From Anaerolineae bacterium (GTDB lineage Bacteria; Chloroflexota; Anaerolineae; Aggregatilineales; Phototrophicaceae), in the NCBI GenBank assembly GCA_022826865.1, contig JAJDUC010000060.1, positions 1 through 35,394 of the forward strand: a stretch of DNA of 35,394 nucleotides, written 5' to 3'. The translations under genes and the position numbers were made by a program. A model generated the notes under the pieces. That model saw nothing but the letters and a program-made list of their open reading frames with translations, searched no databases and was not told the origin of the DNA. Positions 15,245 to 23,224 of the stretch are shown here, piece by piece. The stretch's first letter is position 1, and the number at the start of each line of letters is the position of its first letter.

Positions 15245-16752
15245 TGGCCATTCGCCTCCGAATTGCTCATGGTCGCCAAGGCGATGATGCCGGCTTCGGT
15301 GGCTTCGTCCTGCCCCACTTCGCCGACAATTCGGCCATCATTCATCACCAGAATGCGATCGCTCATGCCAATGACTTCCGGCAATTCCGACGAAATCATC
15401 ACGATGGCGATTCCCCGGTCATTGAGTTGGCGCATCAACTTGTAGATCTCGAATTTCGCGCCGACATCGACGCCGCGCGTCGGCTCGTCGAGGATGACGA
15501 CTGTCGGGTCGGTCTCCAGCCATTTGGCCAGCACGACCTTCTGTTGATTGCCTCCGCTGAGGTATTGCGTCTCCTGATCGGCCGAGGCCATGACGATTGA
15601 CAATCGTTCCCGGGCGCGCTCGACGACCGCCTCTTCCTCGGCGCCGCGCACGATGCCGAAGCGGGTCAGGCGTCGCAAGATTGGAATGGTTACATTGATG
15701 CGGACCGAGAGCGCCGTGAATAATCCGTGCGCCTTGCGATCTTCCGGCACCAGAACCAGGCCCGATTGGATCGCCTGCGCCGGATTGCTCCAGGTCGCGC
15801 CGTCCACCCCAACCAGTCTGATCCTTCCGCCCGTCAGCGGATCCGCGCCGAAGAGGGCGCGCGCCAACTCCGTTCGCCCCGAGCCAACCATGCCGGCGAT
15901 CCCCAGAATTTCGCCGGCGTATAGCTCCAGGCTCGCGCTCGTCAGAATCGTATCCGTCGAGATATCTTCGGCGACCAGAACCAGCTCGCCTTGCTCATGC
16001 TGTGTCTGCGGGAAGATTTCGTCCAGCGGCCGTCCCACCATCATTTCGACCAGCATTGCGCGGTCCAGTTGCTCAATCGGACGGGTATCCACCAATTCGC
16101 CGTCTTTCAGCACCGTCACTTCATCGGCGATGCGAAACACTTCTTCCAGGCGATGCGAGATATAAATGATGGCGACGCCCTGCTCAACCAGCGACTCAAT
16201 GATTTGAAACAGTTGGTCAAGTTCATTGCCGGCCAGAATCGCCGATGGCTCATCCATGACGATGAGATCCGCGTCTTGCGATAAGGCTTTGGCGATCTCA
16301 ACCAATTGCCTCTGCGCGACGGTCAATTCGCTGATGGGCATGCGCGTATTTGGTGTGATGCCCAGCCGCTTGAGCAGGGCGGCCGCGCGCTGGTGCAACT
16401 CTTTCAGATTCAAGACGCCGAGCGCGCGCCGGGGTTCCCGACCCAGGAAAATATTCTCCGCCACCGACATCTCAGGCACCAGCGCCAACTCCTGATAGAT
16501 GATGCTGATGCCGCTCTCAATGATTTCGCCGGCGGTGGCCTGTTCGCGCAATTGTCCTTTATAGATAATCTCGCCCGAGTCGGCCTTATAAGCCCCGGCC
16601 AATATTTTCATCAAAGTGGATTTGCCGGCGCCATTCTCCCCGACCAAACCGTAAACCTGGCCCGGCCGGCAGCGAATCGATACATCCTTCAGCGCTTGCA
16701 CACCGGCAAATGACTTCGAGATATTATGCATTTCCAAGATAAATTCGCTCAT
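15241..16752 (-). CDS. Ribose-type ABC transporter double ATP-binding protein (RbsA-like)
   Basis: A 503-residue cytoplasmic ATPase with two fused ABC domains, the pattern for carbohydrate importers of the CUT2 class. Domain 1 has Walker A GENGAGKST near residue 38-46, a degenerate signature (LTVAQRQLVEIAKAL) and VMDEPSAIL. Domain 2 has the altered Walker A GMVGSGRTELARALFG, a canonical LSGGNQQKVVLAKWL and VILDEPTRGVDVGAKFEIY. Such an imbalance is normal for RbsA. It lies between the binding protein (88 bp upstream, with a hairpin) and the first permease (4-bp overlap). Confidence 0.93.
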   Translation of the reverse strand: MSEFILEMHNISKSFAGVQALKDVSIRCRPGQVYGLVGENGAGKSTLMKILAGAYKADSGEIIYKGQLREQATAGEIIESGISIIYQELALVPEMSVAENIFLGREPRRALGVLNLKELHQRAAALLKRLGITPNTRMPISELTVAQRQLVEIAKALSQDADLIVMDEPSAILAGNELDQLFQIIESLVEQGVAIIYISHRLEEVFRIADEVTVLKDGELVDTRPIEQLDRAMLVEMMVGRPLDEIFPQTQHEQGELVLVAEDISTDTILTSASLELYAGEILGIAGMVGSGRTELARALFGADPLTGGRIRLVGVDGATWSNPAQAIQSGLVLVPEDRKAHGLFTALSVRINVTIPILRRLTRFGIVRGAEEEAVVERARERLSIVMASADQETQYLSGGNQQKVVLAKWLETDPTVVILDEPTRGVDVGAKFEIYKLMRQLNDRGIAIVMISSELPEVIGMSDRILVMNDGRIVGEVGQDEATEAGIIALATMSNSEANGQ

Positions 16753-16779
16753 GCTTTGACCCGCCTCGCGACGGAAAAG

Positions 16780-16814
16780 CGGTATCCGGAGCGACCATGC
16801 GCCCCGGATACCGC
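16780..16814. repeat. Intercistronic stem-loop between binding-protein and ATPase genes
   Basis: GCGGTATCCGG (16780-16790) and CCGGATACCGC (16804-16814) form a perfect 11-bp stem around a 13-base loop. It lies between the stop of the binding-protein gene and the start of the ATPase gene. No T-run follows. Such hairpins often protect the upstream message from 3' exonucleases and so raise the level of binding protein over transporter subunits (established for malE and rbsB-like operons; inferred here). Confidence 0.6.
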
Positions 16815-16840
16815 AAGTGCCTCAGGTGTTTGCGGCTGCC

Positions 16841-17986
16841 TTATTCCTCTTCAACGAGGAAGCCCAGCTCCGCCAGTTTCTCATCCGGCATGGTGACCGG
16901 ACCGTGAACGTCGTCGCTCCATCTCGGTCGGTAGTAATCCTCAGCCTCGGCATCAGTGAAGGGGCGGGCTTCGGGCATTGTGTCGACGAAATCGATGAAG
17001 CGCGCGATGGGCTCGCCCTGCAGGATCTGAATGGCAGCATCCAGGCAGATCGTGATCATCGCGTTCGGGTACATCCAGGCGTAGAATTCGAAGCCGTGTT
17101 CAATCGCCGAACGCAAAAAGCCGCTCTGCATTTCCCCACCGGCGATCGGCGGGATTTCCATCTCGGCGTCTTCATAGGCGCTGATGATGCCTTGGGCCAT
17201 CTGCGCGCCGCCGGTCCAGATGCCGTCGATCCCGTCGCCATGCTGCGCCAGCCAGGTCTCCATGATTTTCTTGCCTTCGGCCGGCGACCAGAAACCCGGT
17301 TGGTTATCGAGCAGCTCAATGCCTTGGGATTCGAAGACGGCCATGGCGCCCTCTTCCATGATGACGGATGTCGTGACACCGGGGACGCCCGTCATCATCA
17401 GGAAATTGCCATCAGCGCCGACCGTGTCAATCAGCCACTCCGCCAGCGTGGCGCCGATACTATAGAGATTGGTGCCGACCTCGGTGACGAAGTTATCGGT
17501 CTCGACGGCGCTGGCGCAGAGCACAACCGGCACACCCTGCATCATCGCGCGCTCGACCGGGGCCGAAAGCGCCGCCGCGCCCATCGGCACGAGGATCAGC
17601 GCATCCGGTTCTTGCGCCAGCAGGTCTTCAACCAGCGGCACTTGAATATCCGCTTGCGCTTGGGCGTCGCCGTAGAGCAACTCGGAAACTACGTCCTCGC
17701 CCAAGTGCTCCACGTACCAGTAGGCATGCGCGTCCATCAGCGCCGACCAGGCATTGCTTGTGCCCTGCGCCGCGAAGGCGATGCGATAGGGCGGATCTTT
17801 GGCGAATTCGCTGGTATCATAGACTTGATCAAGGCGGGAAAGCACACTTTGCAGATAGGGCGAGGCGTCAATCATTTCTTGCGTGATTTCAAATCCCGAC
17901 ATGTCCTCGTCCTGGGCGAAGGACAGCGCGGAACTGCCCAGAATCAGGCACAAAACGAACATCGCGATAACTATTCTCTTAATCAT
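16841..17986 (-). CDS. Sugar-type periplasmic-binding protein (PBP1 fold)
   Basis: A 381-residue solute-binding protein of the RbsB/TorT-like type I fold. It has a Sec signal (MIKRIVIAMFVLCLILGSS and on, predicted cleavage before QDED) without a usable lipobox. The first lobe starts at YRIAFAAQGTSNAWSALMDA near residue 68; DALILVPMGAAALSAPVERAM and GVPVVLCASAV are typical ligand-cleft strands, and IDGIWTGGAQMAQGIISAYE opens the second lobe. The protein is acidic. ATG 17986 follows GGAGG at 7 bases; an in-frame TTG two codons upstream is less likely. It lies between the two permease-type partners and should deliver the solute to them. The ligand is unknown, probably a sugar or sugar-like compound. 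Confidence 0.88.
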   Translation of the reverse strand: MIKRIVIAMFVLCLILGSSALSFAQDEDMSGFEITQEMIDASPYLQSVLSRLDQVYDTSEFAKDPPYRIAFAAQGTSNAWSALMDAHAYWYVEHLGEDVVSELLYGDAQAQADIQVPLVEDLLAQEPDALILVPMGAAALSAPVERAMMQGVPVVLCASAVETDNFVTEVGTNLYSIGATLAEWLIDTVGADGNFLMMTGVPGVTTSVIMEEGAMAVFESQGIELLDNQPGFWSPAEGKKIMETWLAQHGDGIDGIWTGGAQMAQGIISAYEDAEMEIPPIAGGEMQSGFLRSAIEHGFEFYAWMYPNAMITICLDAAIQILQGEPIARFIDFVDTMPEARPFTDAEAEDYYRPRWSDDVHGPVTMPDEKLAELGFLVEEE

Positions 17987-18083
17987 CTTCAAGCCTCCAT
18001 TTCAGCGGAATCGTTCTTTCGGTCGATGTGAAACTTGCTTTCTTTGTTCCTGTCTATGCGCTCCCTCCTTTTGACTACCAGGT

Positions 18084-19061
18084 TCATGATTCTGTTTCGG
18101 CCAGGCTGTACAAGGTAACGGCGCCGAGAATCACCAAACCCTTAATGATGAACTGCACCTCGATATCCAGGCCCATCAACAAGGCCATCGTGCTAAGCAG
18201 TTGGATGATCAATACACCGGCGATTGTACCGAGCAACCCGCCGCGGCCGCCGACAAATGCCGTTCCGCCGACAATCGCCGCCGCAATCGAATCAAGCTCC
18301 AGCCCGGTGCCGATGAAGCGGTCGACATAGCCAACGTAACCTGTCAGCACCACACCCGATGCCACCGCCAGGCAACTGCCGAGGATGTAAACCGAGATGC
18401 GGATGACGTCCACCGAAATGCCGGACAGGCGCGCCGCCTCGATATTGCTGCCAACGGCATAAACTTTGCGGCCGTATGAAGTGCGGCGCAAAACAAAAAT
18501 AAAAAAGGCGTTCAGCCCCAGCCACAACAGCAAGGGAATCGAAAGCACAAACCAGGACTGATTGACAATGCCGAGGACATCCGGCACAAAGCCCCCGGGC
18601 ACGCCCTTGGTATAAGCCTGGGTCGCCCCTTTTACCAGCACCAGCATGCCCAATGTGGCGACAAATGGCGGCACACGGCGTTTGGTCACCAGAACGCCAT
18701 TGCCCGCGCCGATCAGCGCGCCAAGCGCAAGCGCGATGAGTATCGCCGGCAAAACCATCTCATCACGCCCATTGGTCACGTCCGCAACGACAATCGAGGT
18801 CATGAGGAAGATGCCGCCAATCGACAGGTCAAGGCCCGCGACCAGCAGAATCATCGTCTGGCCAATCGCGACGATGCCCAGCTGCGAGGCCTGGCGCATG
18901 ACCACCGCGATTGTATTGACTTCGAACAGCTTCGGCGTCAGAACGGTCGCCGCCAATAGCAAGACTGCCAGCGCAATGTATACGCCGAAGTCCGCTATGA
19001 ATTTGCGCATGCGCCAATTGCTTGCGCCGGATGCGCTCTCGTATGGCTTAGCGATGCTCAT
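18084..19061 (-). CDS. Ribose-type ABC transporter permease (second of two)
   Basis: A 325-residue RbsC-family permease. It carries IAIGQTMILLVAGLDLSIGG, the counterpart of the conserved helix-2/3 motif, AVGSNIEAARLSGISVDVIRI and GGTAFVGGRGGLLGTIAGV. It is only moderately similar to the other permease gene in this operon, so the two are old paralogues rather than a recent duplication. The ribosome binding site GGGGAAGCG precedes the ATG. It is the second gene of the operon, 52 bp after the flavin-type oxidoreductase gene and 97 bp before the binding-protein gene. Confidence 0.9.
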   Translation of the reverse strand: MSIAKPYESASGASNWRMRKFIADFGVYIALAVLLLAATVLTPKLFEVNTIAVVMRQASQLGIVAIGQTMILLVAGLDLSIGGIFLMTSIVVADVTNGRDEMVLPAILIALALGALIGAGNGVLVTKRRVPPFVATLGMLVLVKGATQAYTKGVPGGFVPDVLGIVNQSWFVLSIPLLLWLGLNAFFIFVLRRTSYGRKVYAVGSNIEAARLSGISVDVIRISVYILGSCLAVASGVVLTGYVGYVDRFIGTGLELDSIAAAIVGGTAFVGGRGGLLGTIAGVLIIQLLSTMALLMGLDIEVQFIIKGLVILGAVTLYSLAETES

Positions 19062-19113
19062 TCGCTTCCCCGGCAGTCAATGGGTTCTTCTCCAGAGACC
19101 GTTGCTCCGGCGC

Positions 19114-19629
19114 TTAGTGTGGGGCGGCCGGCGCATCCTGGTCATCGAGATATTTTGCCGCCCACTCGACGCCTTCCCAGGAGATCGTCTTCTCAGGCGT
19201 GATCTTGACCAGATAACGCGGACGCACTCGGGACGGCTCCAGATACTCGGGGCCGCGTTCGCCCAAATAACGCACCGACATGCGCCGCCCGATTTCCAGC
19301 CACTCGCCGTGCATCAGGGCCGGTCCTTCAACGACTTCCGCGGGACCGCGGAATAAGACCCGGGTGTATGGGCTGCTATCCATGGCGCAGGATACTGAAC
19401 AGCGCGGCAGGCGGAGCAAATGCTGGGCGAAAATGGTTTTCGCGCGCGGGATGATCCACATATTTTCGCCATCCCATTCCTGCCAGACGGGTGTGATGTA
19501 CGGGTCGCCTTTGCTATCGACTGTAGCGATGCGCGCGACAATGGGTCCGTCAAGGAACTCCTGGATTTCTTCGGCGTTTAGCGCCCGCATCTTGCCCATC
19601 CACTCGGGATATTGTCTATTTGCGCTCAT
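19114..19629 (-). CDS. Pyridoxamine 5'-phosphate oxidase-like (split beta-barrel flavin/F420) protein
   Basis: A 171-residue protein of the PNPOx-like split beta-barrel superfamily, small enzymes or carriers that bind FMN or F420. GPIVARIATVDSKGDPYITPVWQ, then NMWIIPRA and RVLFRGPAEVV, is the characteristic strand order. True PdxH residues cannot be confirmed, so a general flavin/F420-dependent oxidoreductase is the safer name. The start is supported by GAAAGGAATCTTA upstream. It is the first gene downstream of a good promoter and leads the transporter operon, so it may act on the imported solute. Its substrate is unknown. Confidence 0.78.
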   Translation of the reverse strand: MSANRQYPEWMGKMRALNAEEIQEFLDGPIVARIATVDSKGDPYITPVWQEWDGENMWIIPRAKTIFAQHLLRLPRCSVSCAMDSSPYTRVLFRGPAEVVEGPALMHGEWLEIGRRMSVRYLGERGPEYLEPSRVRPRYLVKITPEKTISWEGVEWAAKYLDDQDAPAAPH

Positions 19630-19729
19630 TAAGATTCCTTTCGTCTATCAATTGCCCTTAGTTCTGCAAGCCCGACACCACGCAGCCGCCGTCTGACGGA
19701 AGCGGCATGACAAGCGTAACTATGCCCAA

Positions 19730-19758
19730 AGTATAGCCAATGTCGCGTCCTGCGCCAA
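19730..19758 (-). promoter_or_regulatory. Promoter of the seven-gene transporter operon
   Basis: Read on the minus strand: TTGGCG (19753-19758), a 17-bp spacer, and TATACT (19730-19735), about 100 bases before the oxidoreductase start. The -10 matches five of six consensus positions and the spacing is ideal. It lies directly behind the possible terminator of the VOC gene, which supports a separate transcription unit. Confidence 0.5.
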
Positions 19759-19785
19759 AAAGGGCAAGCTGCTCAAATTAGCAGC
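19757..19785 (-). terminator. Possible intrinsic terminator after the VOC-family gene
   Basis: On the minus strand GCTGCT, a 6-base loop and AGCAGC (19768-19785) are followed by TTGCCCTTTTT. The stem is short (6 bp) and the T-run is delayed, so it is a weak candidate. It lies 30 bp after the VOC gene stop. Confidence 0.3.
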
Positions 19786-19814
19786 CAAAATATCACGAGA
19801 GATGCAGGCCAGCG

Positions 19815-20591
19815 TCAGTTTGATACCAGTTCAACCCGTACGCCGGCTGCTTCGACCGGCCCAATATGGCGAGCGGCGCCATTTGTCTTGAATACGATCC
19901 GCCAGGGAACCGGCGCGTTTGCGGCCAGATGTTCATTTAAGGGTCCGCTGTCGCCGAGCGGCGTCAAGTATTCCAGGCGATGCGGGCCGACCTGATAGAC
20001 GATGCCATGGGCTTTCAGGGCCGCGTCATGCGCCGTTTCCGCCTCCCTCCGCAGCGCCGCGTCCATGATCCGCCGCGTCTTGCCGAGATCGCGCGCCACA
20101 AGCGTGATCCGGTCGATGCCCGTCACCAGATTGTCGTGGCGGTTTTCTTTGGGCACACGTTCTTCACGCGGCGTCTCGTCTTCAATAATGAATGGGATCA
20201 ATCCTTGATAGTCTCCATAGACTTCATTATTCAGCCAGGACAGGTGGTAGCCGTCAAAGCGGACGCGGCTCAAGCCGACAAGCGGGCTCATGTCTACACC
20301 CTCGGCCGCGAAGACCGCGTAGTCGGCGCGGACGTCGTCCGTTTGCGCGCAAAAGTCGATCAAACCGCCGCCCTTTTCATGCACAGCATCCCACCAATAG
20401 TGCTTCGGGCTATGCTCATAGAAGGAGAGCAATTCAATATATGCGCCGTCCTGCAGGCCGATTAGGCGGTTGTAAGAGCCGATCGGATGGCGGCCGCCTC
20501 CGACCACATTGAAGCCGAGCGCTGCGAAGGTCGCCGCCAGCGCATCCAGGTCCCTACCCGCAATGACGATATGGTCAATTCCACGAATCAT
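19815..20591 (-). CDS. VOC-superfamily (glyoxalase-3-like) protein
   Basis: A 258-residue protein with two vicinal-oxygen-chelate modules. The N-terminal one starts IDHIVIAGRDLDALAATFAALGFNVVGGGRHPIG and includes AYIELLSF; the second starts near residue 157 (GIDRITLVARDLGKTRRIMDAAL). The first His (DHIVIA) and Glu (YIELL) are the usual metal positions in module one. Many such proteins are lyases, dioxygenases or dehydrochlorinase-like enzymes of unknown substrate. GGAGC 6 bases upstream supports the ATG at 20591. It is transcribed divergently from the MBL-fold gene and appears monocistronic. Confidence 0.82.
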   Translation of the reverse strand: MIRGIDHIVIAGRDLDALAATFAALGFNVVGGGRHPIGSYNRLIGLQDGAYIELLSFYEHSPKHYWWDAVHEKGGGLIDFCAQTDDVRADYAVFAAEGVDMSPLVGLSRVRFDGYHLSWLNNEVYGDYQGLIPFIIEDETPREERVPKENRHDNLVTGIDRITLVARDLGKTRRIMDAALRREAETAHDAALKAHGIVYQVGPHRLEYLTPLGDSGPLNEHLAANAPVPWRIVFKTNGAARHIGPVEAAGVRVELVSN

Positions 20592-20624
20592 TCTAAGCTC
20601 CGATCTATGGGAAATAACGGCGAG

Positions 20625-20633
20625 AGTATATCA
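20625..20633 (-). promoter_or_regulatory. Extended -10 promoter for the VOC-family gene
   Basis: On the minus strand TGATATACT gives an extended -10 (TATACT at 20625-20630 with TG one base upstream), about 34 bases before the start codon. No clear -35 was found at 17 bp. The same TATACT hexamer occurs in the promoter at 19730. Confidence 0.4.
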
Positions 20634-20675
20634 CGCCGGCGGAGGCGCGTTTGAAACCAGCGCGTGGCGCAGCGC

Positions 20676-20779
20676 GCCTGCAAATTGCGGGCGTTTCAGC
20701 GAAACGCCCCTACGGATTACATAATTTGAGGGGAACATGTCATTTATCGGCGCAATTTAAATTTGATGCAATTGCCCTG
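20676..20779 (-). mobile_element. Half-copy (left half) of the paired-hairpin element, copy 3
   Basis: In reverse orientation this matches the left half of the complete element. Bases 20676-20725 are an exact 50-base reverse complement of window bases 1-50, and the rest, to the terminal repeat TTTGATGCAATTGCCCTG ending at 20779, aligns with 4397-4450. It contains hairpin 1 and stops exactly at the central GCCTGCAAATTG (20676-20687). Hairpin 2 and the other terminal repeat are missing. The intact terminus faces the MBL and glycosidase segment. Confidence 0.75.
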
Positions 20780-20798
20780 ACGCAGAACGCCGCTTCGC

Positions 20799-20827
20799 TT
20801 GATGAACCGCGCTGAATTCGTTCTAAT
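20799..20827 (+). promoter_or_regulatory. Putative promoter of the MBL-fold hydrolase gene
   Basis: TTGATG (20799-20804), a 17-bp spacer and TCTAAT (20822-20827); transcription would start about 25-30 bases before the ATG at 20860. It lies 20 bp beyond the end of repeat copy 3. Confidence 0.4.
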
Positions 20828-20859
20828 TGTAAGGTATCCGGCGAGTAAGGAGAGAGCCC

Positions 20860-21606
20860 ATGAAAATGACCAGCGACTTGCACGTAGTTGGCGGCGGATA
20901 CTTTGGATTCGGGCTGTCCGGCTATTTGGACTGCCATGTCTTCGTTCTCAACAGCGGTTCGGAACTCGCGCTCATCGATCCCGGCATGGGCATGGAGCGG
21001 GACTTCGACCGGATTCTCGACAACATCCGTGGAGACGGGCTCGATCCGGGTAAGATCCGCAAGCTGATCCTCACGCATTATCATTGCGACCACATCGGCG
21101 CCGCGGCCGAGGCGCAAAAGCGGCTGGACGTGGAGGTTTATGCATCGGTCTTCGCTGCGCCCGTCATCCGCGAAGCGGACGAAAAAGCGGTCGCGCTGGA
21201 TGTCGCCAAAGCCGCCGGCTTCTATCCGGACGAGTACCATTTGCCGCCCTGCCCGGTCGATGTGGAATTGGTGGAAGGCAATGCGGTCAAGGTCGGCAAC
21301 CTGGAACTCGAGACCTTCGAGACGCCGGGACATTGCGACGGCCATCTCAGCTTCCTCATGCGCGGCGGCGACCGCGTCTACTTGCTCGGCGCCGATCTGG
21401 TCTTTTGGGGCGGCAAGGTCGTCTGGCAAAACATCCACGACTGCCGCATCGACGCCTACGCCGACAGCATGTTCAAGCTGGAGCCCTACGAATTCGACGC
21501 GCTGGTTCCGGGGCATTTGCAGATTTCACTTAGCGGCGGCAAGGCGCACCTGGACGCCGCCTGCGCCGCCTTCCGGCAGTTGGGCGTTCCGCCTAATCTG
21601 CTTTGA
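20860..21606 (+). CDS. Metallo-beta-lactamase-fold hydrolase
   Basis: A 248-residue MBL-fold metal hydrolase. The zinc motif is H73-x-H75-x-D77-H78 (LTHYHCDHIG), with H158 (TPGHCDGHLSF), bridging D179 (LLGADLVFWGG) and H219 (LVPGHLQ) completing a binuclear site. No signal peptide is seen. The overall layout fits glyoxalase-II/lactonase-like members more than true beta-lactamases, and the substrate is unknown. AAGGAGAGAGCCC before the ATG is a strong ribosome binding site. It lies between repeat copy 3 and the sugar importer genes, 196 bp before the latter, and has its own promoter. Confidence 0.87.
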   Translation: MKMTSDLHVVGGGYFGFGLSGYLDCHVFVLNSGSELALIDPGMGMERDFDRILDNIRGDGLDPGKIRKLILTHYHCDHIGAAAEAQKRLDVEVYASVFAAPVIREADEKAVALDVAKAAGFYPDEYHLPPCPVDVELVEGNAVKVGNLELETFETPGHCDGHLSFLMRGGDRVYLLGADLVFWGGKVVWQNIHDCRIDAYADSMFKLEPYEFDALVPGHLQISLSGGKAHLDAACAAFRQLGVPPNLL

Positions 21607-21655
21607 CGCGCAATTCCCAAACGATTCCAACGCCTCAGCTAACAGACGACCGATG

Positions 21656-21684
21656 TTGGCAATGGGCGGCATTTGCGATAAACT
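21656..21684 (+). promoter_or_regulatory. Putative promoter of the sugar importer/glycosidase operon
   Basis: TTGGCA (21656-21661), a 17-bp spacer and TAAACT (21679-21684). The -35 matches five of six positions. It would leave a leader of about 112 bases before the binding-protein start, long enough for an operator or leader structure, although none was recognised. Confidence 0.4.
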
Positions 21685-21802
21685 GGCGCAATCTCAGCCA
21701 AGAGCGTTTTGTCGCGCGCCTCTTCAGCATTGCCGTTGTCGACAGCTCAAAGCCGAGATGTTTCCATTTCAATGTCCTACCGTAAAGAAAGGATGAAGTA
21801 GC

Positions 21803-23053
21803 ATGTCTTCTCGCAAGGCTCTTTTTCTAGTACTCGCTATTGCGCTGGTCTTGGGCAGCCTGCCGGTTACGGCACAGGATGACCAAATCAACATGACGAT
21901 GTGGGTCCGGTCGATCCCATTCCAAACCCAGGCATTGGTTGATGAGTGGAATGCCAACAACGATAGCCAGGTCGAATTGACCGTCATTCCAAGCGGCGAG
22001 TTCGTCACGAAAATGGGCGCCGCCATCGCCGCCGGCGAACCGCCCGATATCGCCAGCATTGACCTCATCTACACACCGGCCTTCGCGGCCGCCGGCCAAT
22101 TGGTCGATATCACCGAATACGTCCGGGCATTGCCCTACGCCGATGACCTGACGCCGGCGCACATGGAACTCGGCATGTACGAGGGACGCAATTACGCCGT
22201 GCCAACGGGCGTGGATGGTTCCTTCATCATCTACAATATCGACCTCTTTGAGCAGGCGGGCTTGGATCCGGACAATCCGCCGTCGACCTGGGACGAAATG
22301 CTGGAGGCGGCGCGCGCCATCAACGCCTTGGGAGACGATATTTACGGCTATTGGTTCTCCATGGGCTGCTCCGGCTGCAACGCCTTCACCTTCCTGCCCT
22401 TCATCTGGGCCAGCGGCGGCGATGTGCTCAGCGATGACTATAGCGAGGCGACTATCACTTCGGACCCGATCGTGCGCGAGGCGCTGGAGTTCTACAACAC
22501 AATCTGGGAAGAAGGGCTCGTGCCCGAGGGCGCCAGCATCGACGATGGCAGCAACTTTGTCAGCGCCTTTGCCGGCGGCAATATCGGCATGTCAGGAACC
22601 GGCAATTTCGCCATTGCGGGATACACAACTGATCATCCCGACCTCAACTTCGGCGTCTTCCATATTCCGGGCAAAGATGGCGGCGCCGCATCCTTCGGCG
22701 GCGGCGATGTTATCGCAATTGCCAGCGGCACCGAACATGTCGATGAAGCCTGGCGCTTCATCGAATGGACAATGAGCGAAGAGGCGCAAATCGAAATCTA
22801 TGCCGCCAACGGACAGATTCCGGTCCGCCTCGAATTGGTCGATAACAAGTACTTCGAAGGCGACGAGCGCCAGAAAACCGCCGCCAGCGCTCTGGCAGTT
22901 GGCCATACGCCCTACACCACCGTCTACAACGACCTTTTCAACGATCCCAACGGGCCCTGGCTTGAGATGCTGCAAGTCGCGATCCTGGATGGCGACATCG
23001 ACGGCGCGCTTGAGCTTGGGCAAGAGCGCTTCACACAGATTATGGAAGGTTAG
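21803..23053 (+). CDS. ABC sugar transporter substrate-binding protein (family 1)
   Basis: A 416-residue extracellular solute-binding protein of the MalE/UgpB type. It has a Sec signal (MSSRKALFLVLAIALVLGSLPVTA, predicted cleavage before QDDQ) and no lipobox. Family marks are TMWVRSIPFQTQALVDEWNA at the start, GEPPDIASIDLIYTPAFAAAGQLVDI, YAVPTGVDGSFIIYNIDLFEQAG, AFAGGNIGMSGTGNF and DEAWRFIEWTMS. AAAGGATGAAGTAGC precedes the ATG. Two permeases and two GH127-type glycosidases follow on the same strand, so the ligand is plausibly a small arabinoside (inference). No ATPase gene lies in the cluster; a shared MsmK/UgpC-type ATPase elsewhere would be needed, as is common for such importers. Confidence 0.9.
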   Translation: MSSRKALFLVLAIALVLGSLPVTAQDDQINMTMWVRSIPFQTQALVDEWNANNDSQVELTVIPSGEFVTKMGAAIAAGEPPDIASIDLIYTPAFAAAGQLVDITEYVRALPYADDLTPAHMELGMYEGRNYAVPTGVDGSFIIYNIDLFEQAGLDPDNPPSTWDEMLEAARAINALGDDIYGYWFSMGCSGCNAFTFLPFIWASGGDVLSDDYSEATITSDPIVREALEFYNTIWEEGLVPEGASIDDGSNFVSAFAGGNIGMSGTGNFAIAGYTTDHPDLNFGVFHIPGKDGGAASFGGGDVIAIASGTEHVDEAWRFIEWTMSEEAQIEIYAANGQIPVRLELVDNKYFEGDERQKTAASALAVGHTPYTTVYNDLFNDPNGPWLEMLQVAILDGDIDGALELGQERFTQIMEG

Positions 23054-23118
23054 CCTCTCGGCTAGTGAGCGCTTGCCGGATCGAACGACGGCCTGGCATA
23101 CGCTTCAATTTCGATACT

Positions 23119-23206
23119 TGCAGGGGCGTCACGATGTGACGCCCGTCCGGCAAAGTTGGGGGCGTTTCAGCGGCTAGCTTGAACACTAACCGTCAAACGC
23201 CCCTAC
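23119..23206 (+). repeat. Second type of paired-hairpin repeat inside the importer operon
   Basis: Hairpin A pairs GGGCGTCAC (23124-23132) with GTGACGCCC (23136-23144). Hairpin B pairs GGGCGTTT (23160-23167) with AAACGCCC (23195-23202) around a 27-base loop. The block ends CGCCCCTAC, like the other repeats, but lacks the CAGGGCAAT termini and the central GCAATTTGC. It is therefore a related design or family rather than another copy. It occupies most of the space between the binding-protein stop and the first permease start. Confidence 0.65.
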
Positions 23207-23224
23207 AGTTACTCGGCAGCCACA

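Noticed and set aside
16817..18031. 404-codon open frame antisense to the sugar-binding protein
   Set aside because: The minus-strand gene has a strong ribosome binding site, signal peptide and family motifs. The plus-strand reading is low-complexity, His/Arg-rich and without support.
20860..21606. MBL-fold gene as an antibiotic-resistance beta-lactamase
   Set aside because: The metal motif is common to the whole superfamily, there is no signal peptide, and the context is metabolic. A generic hydrolase is the defensible call.
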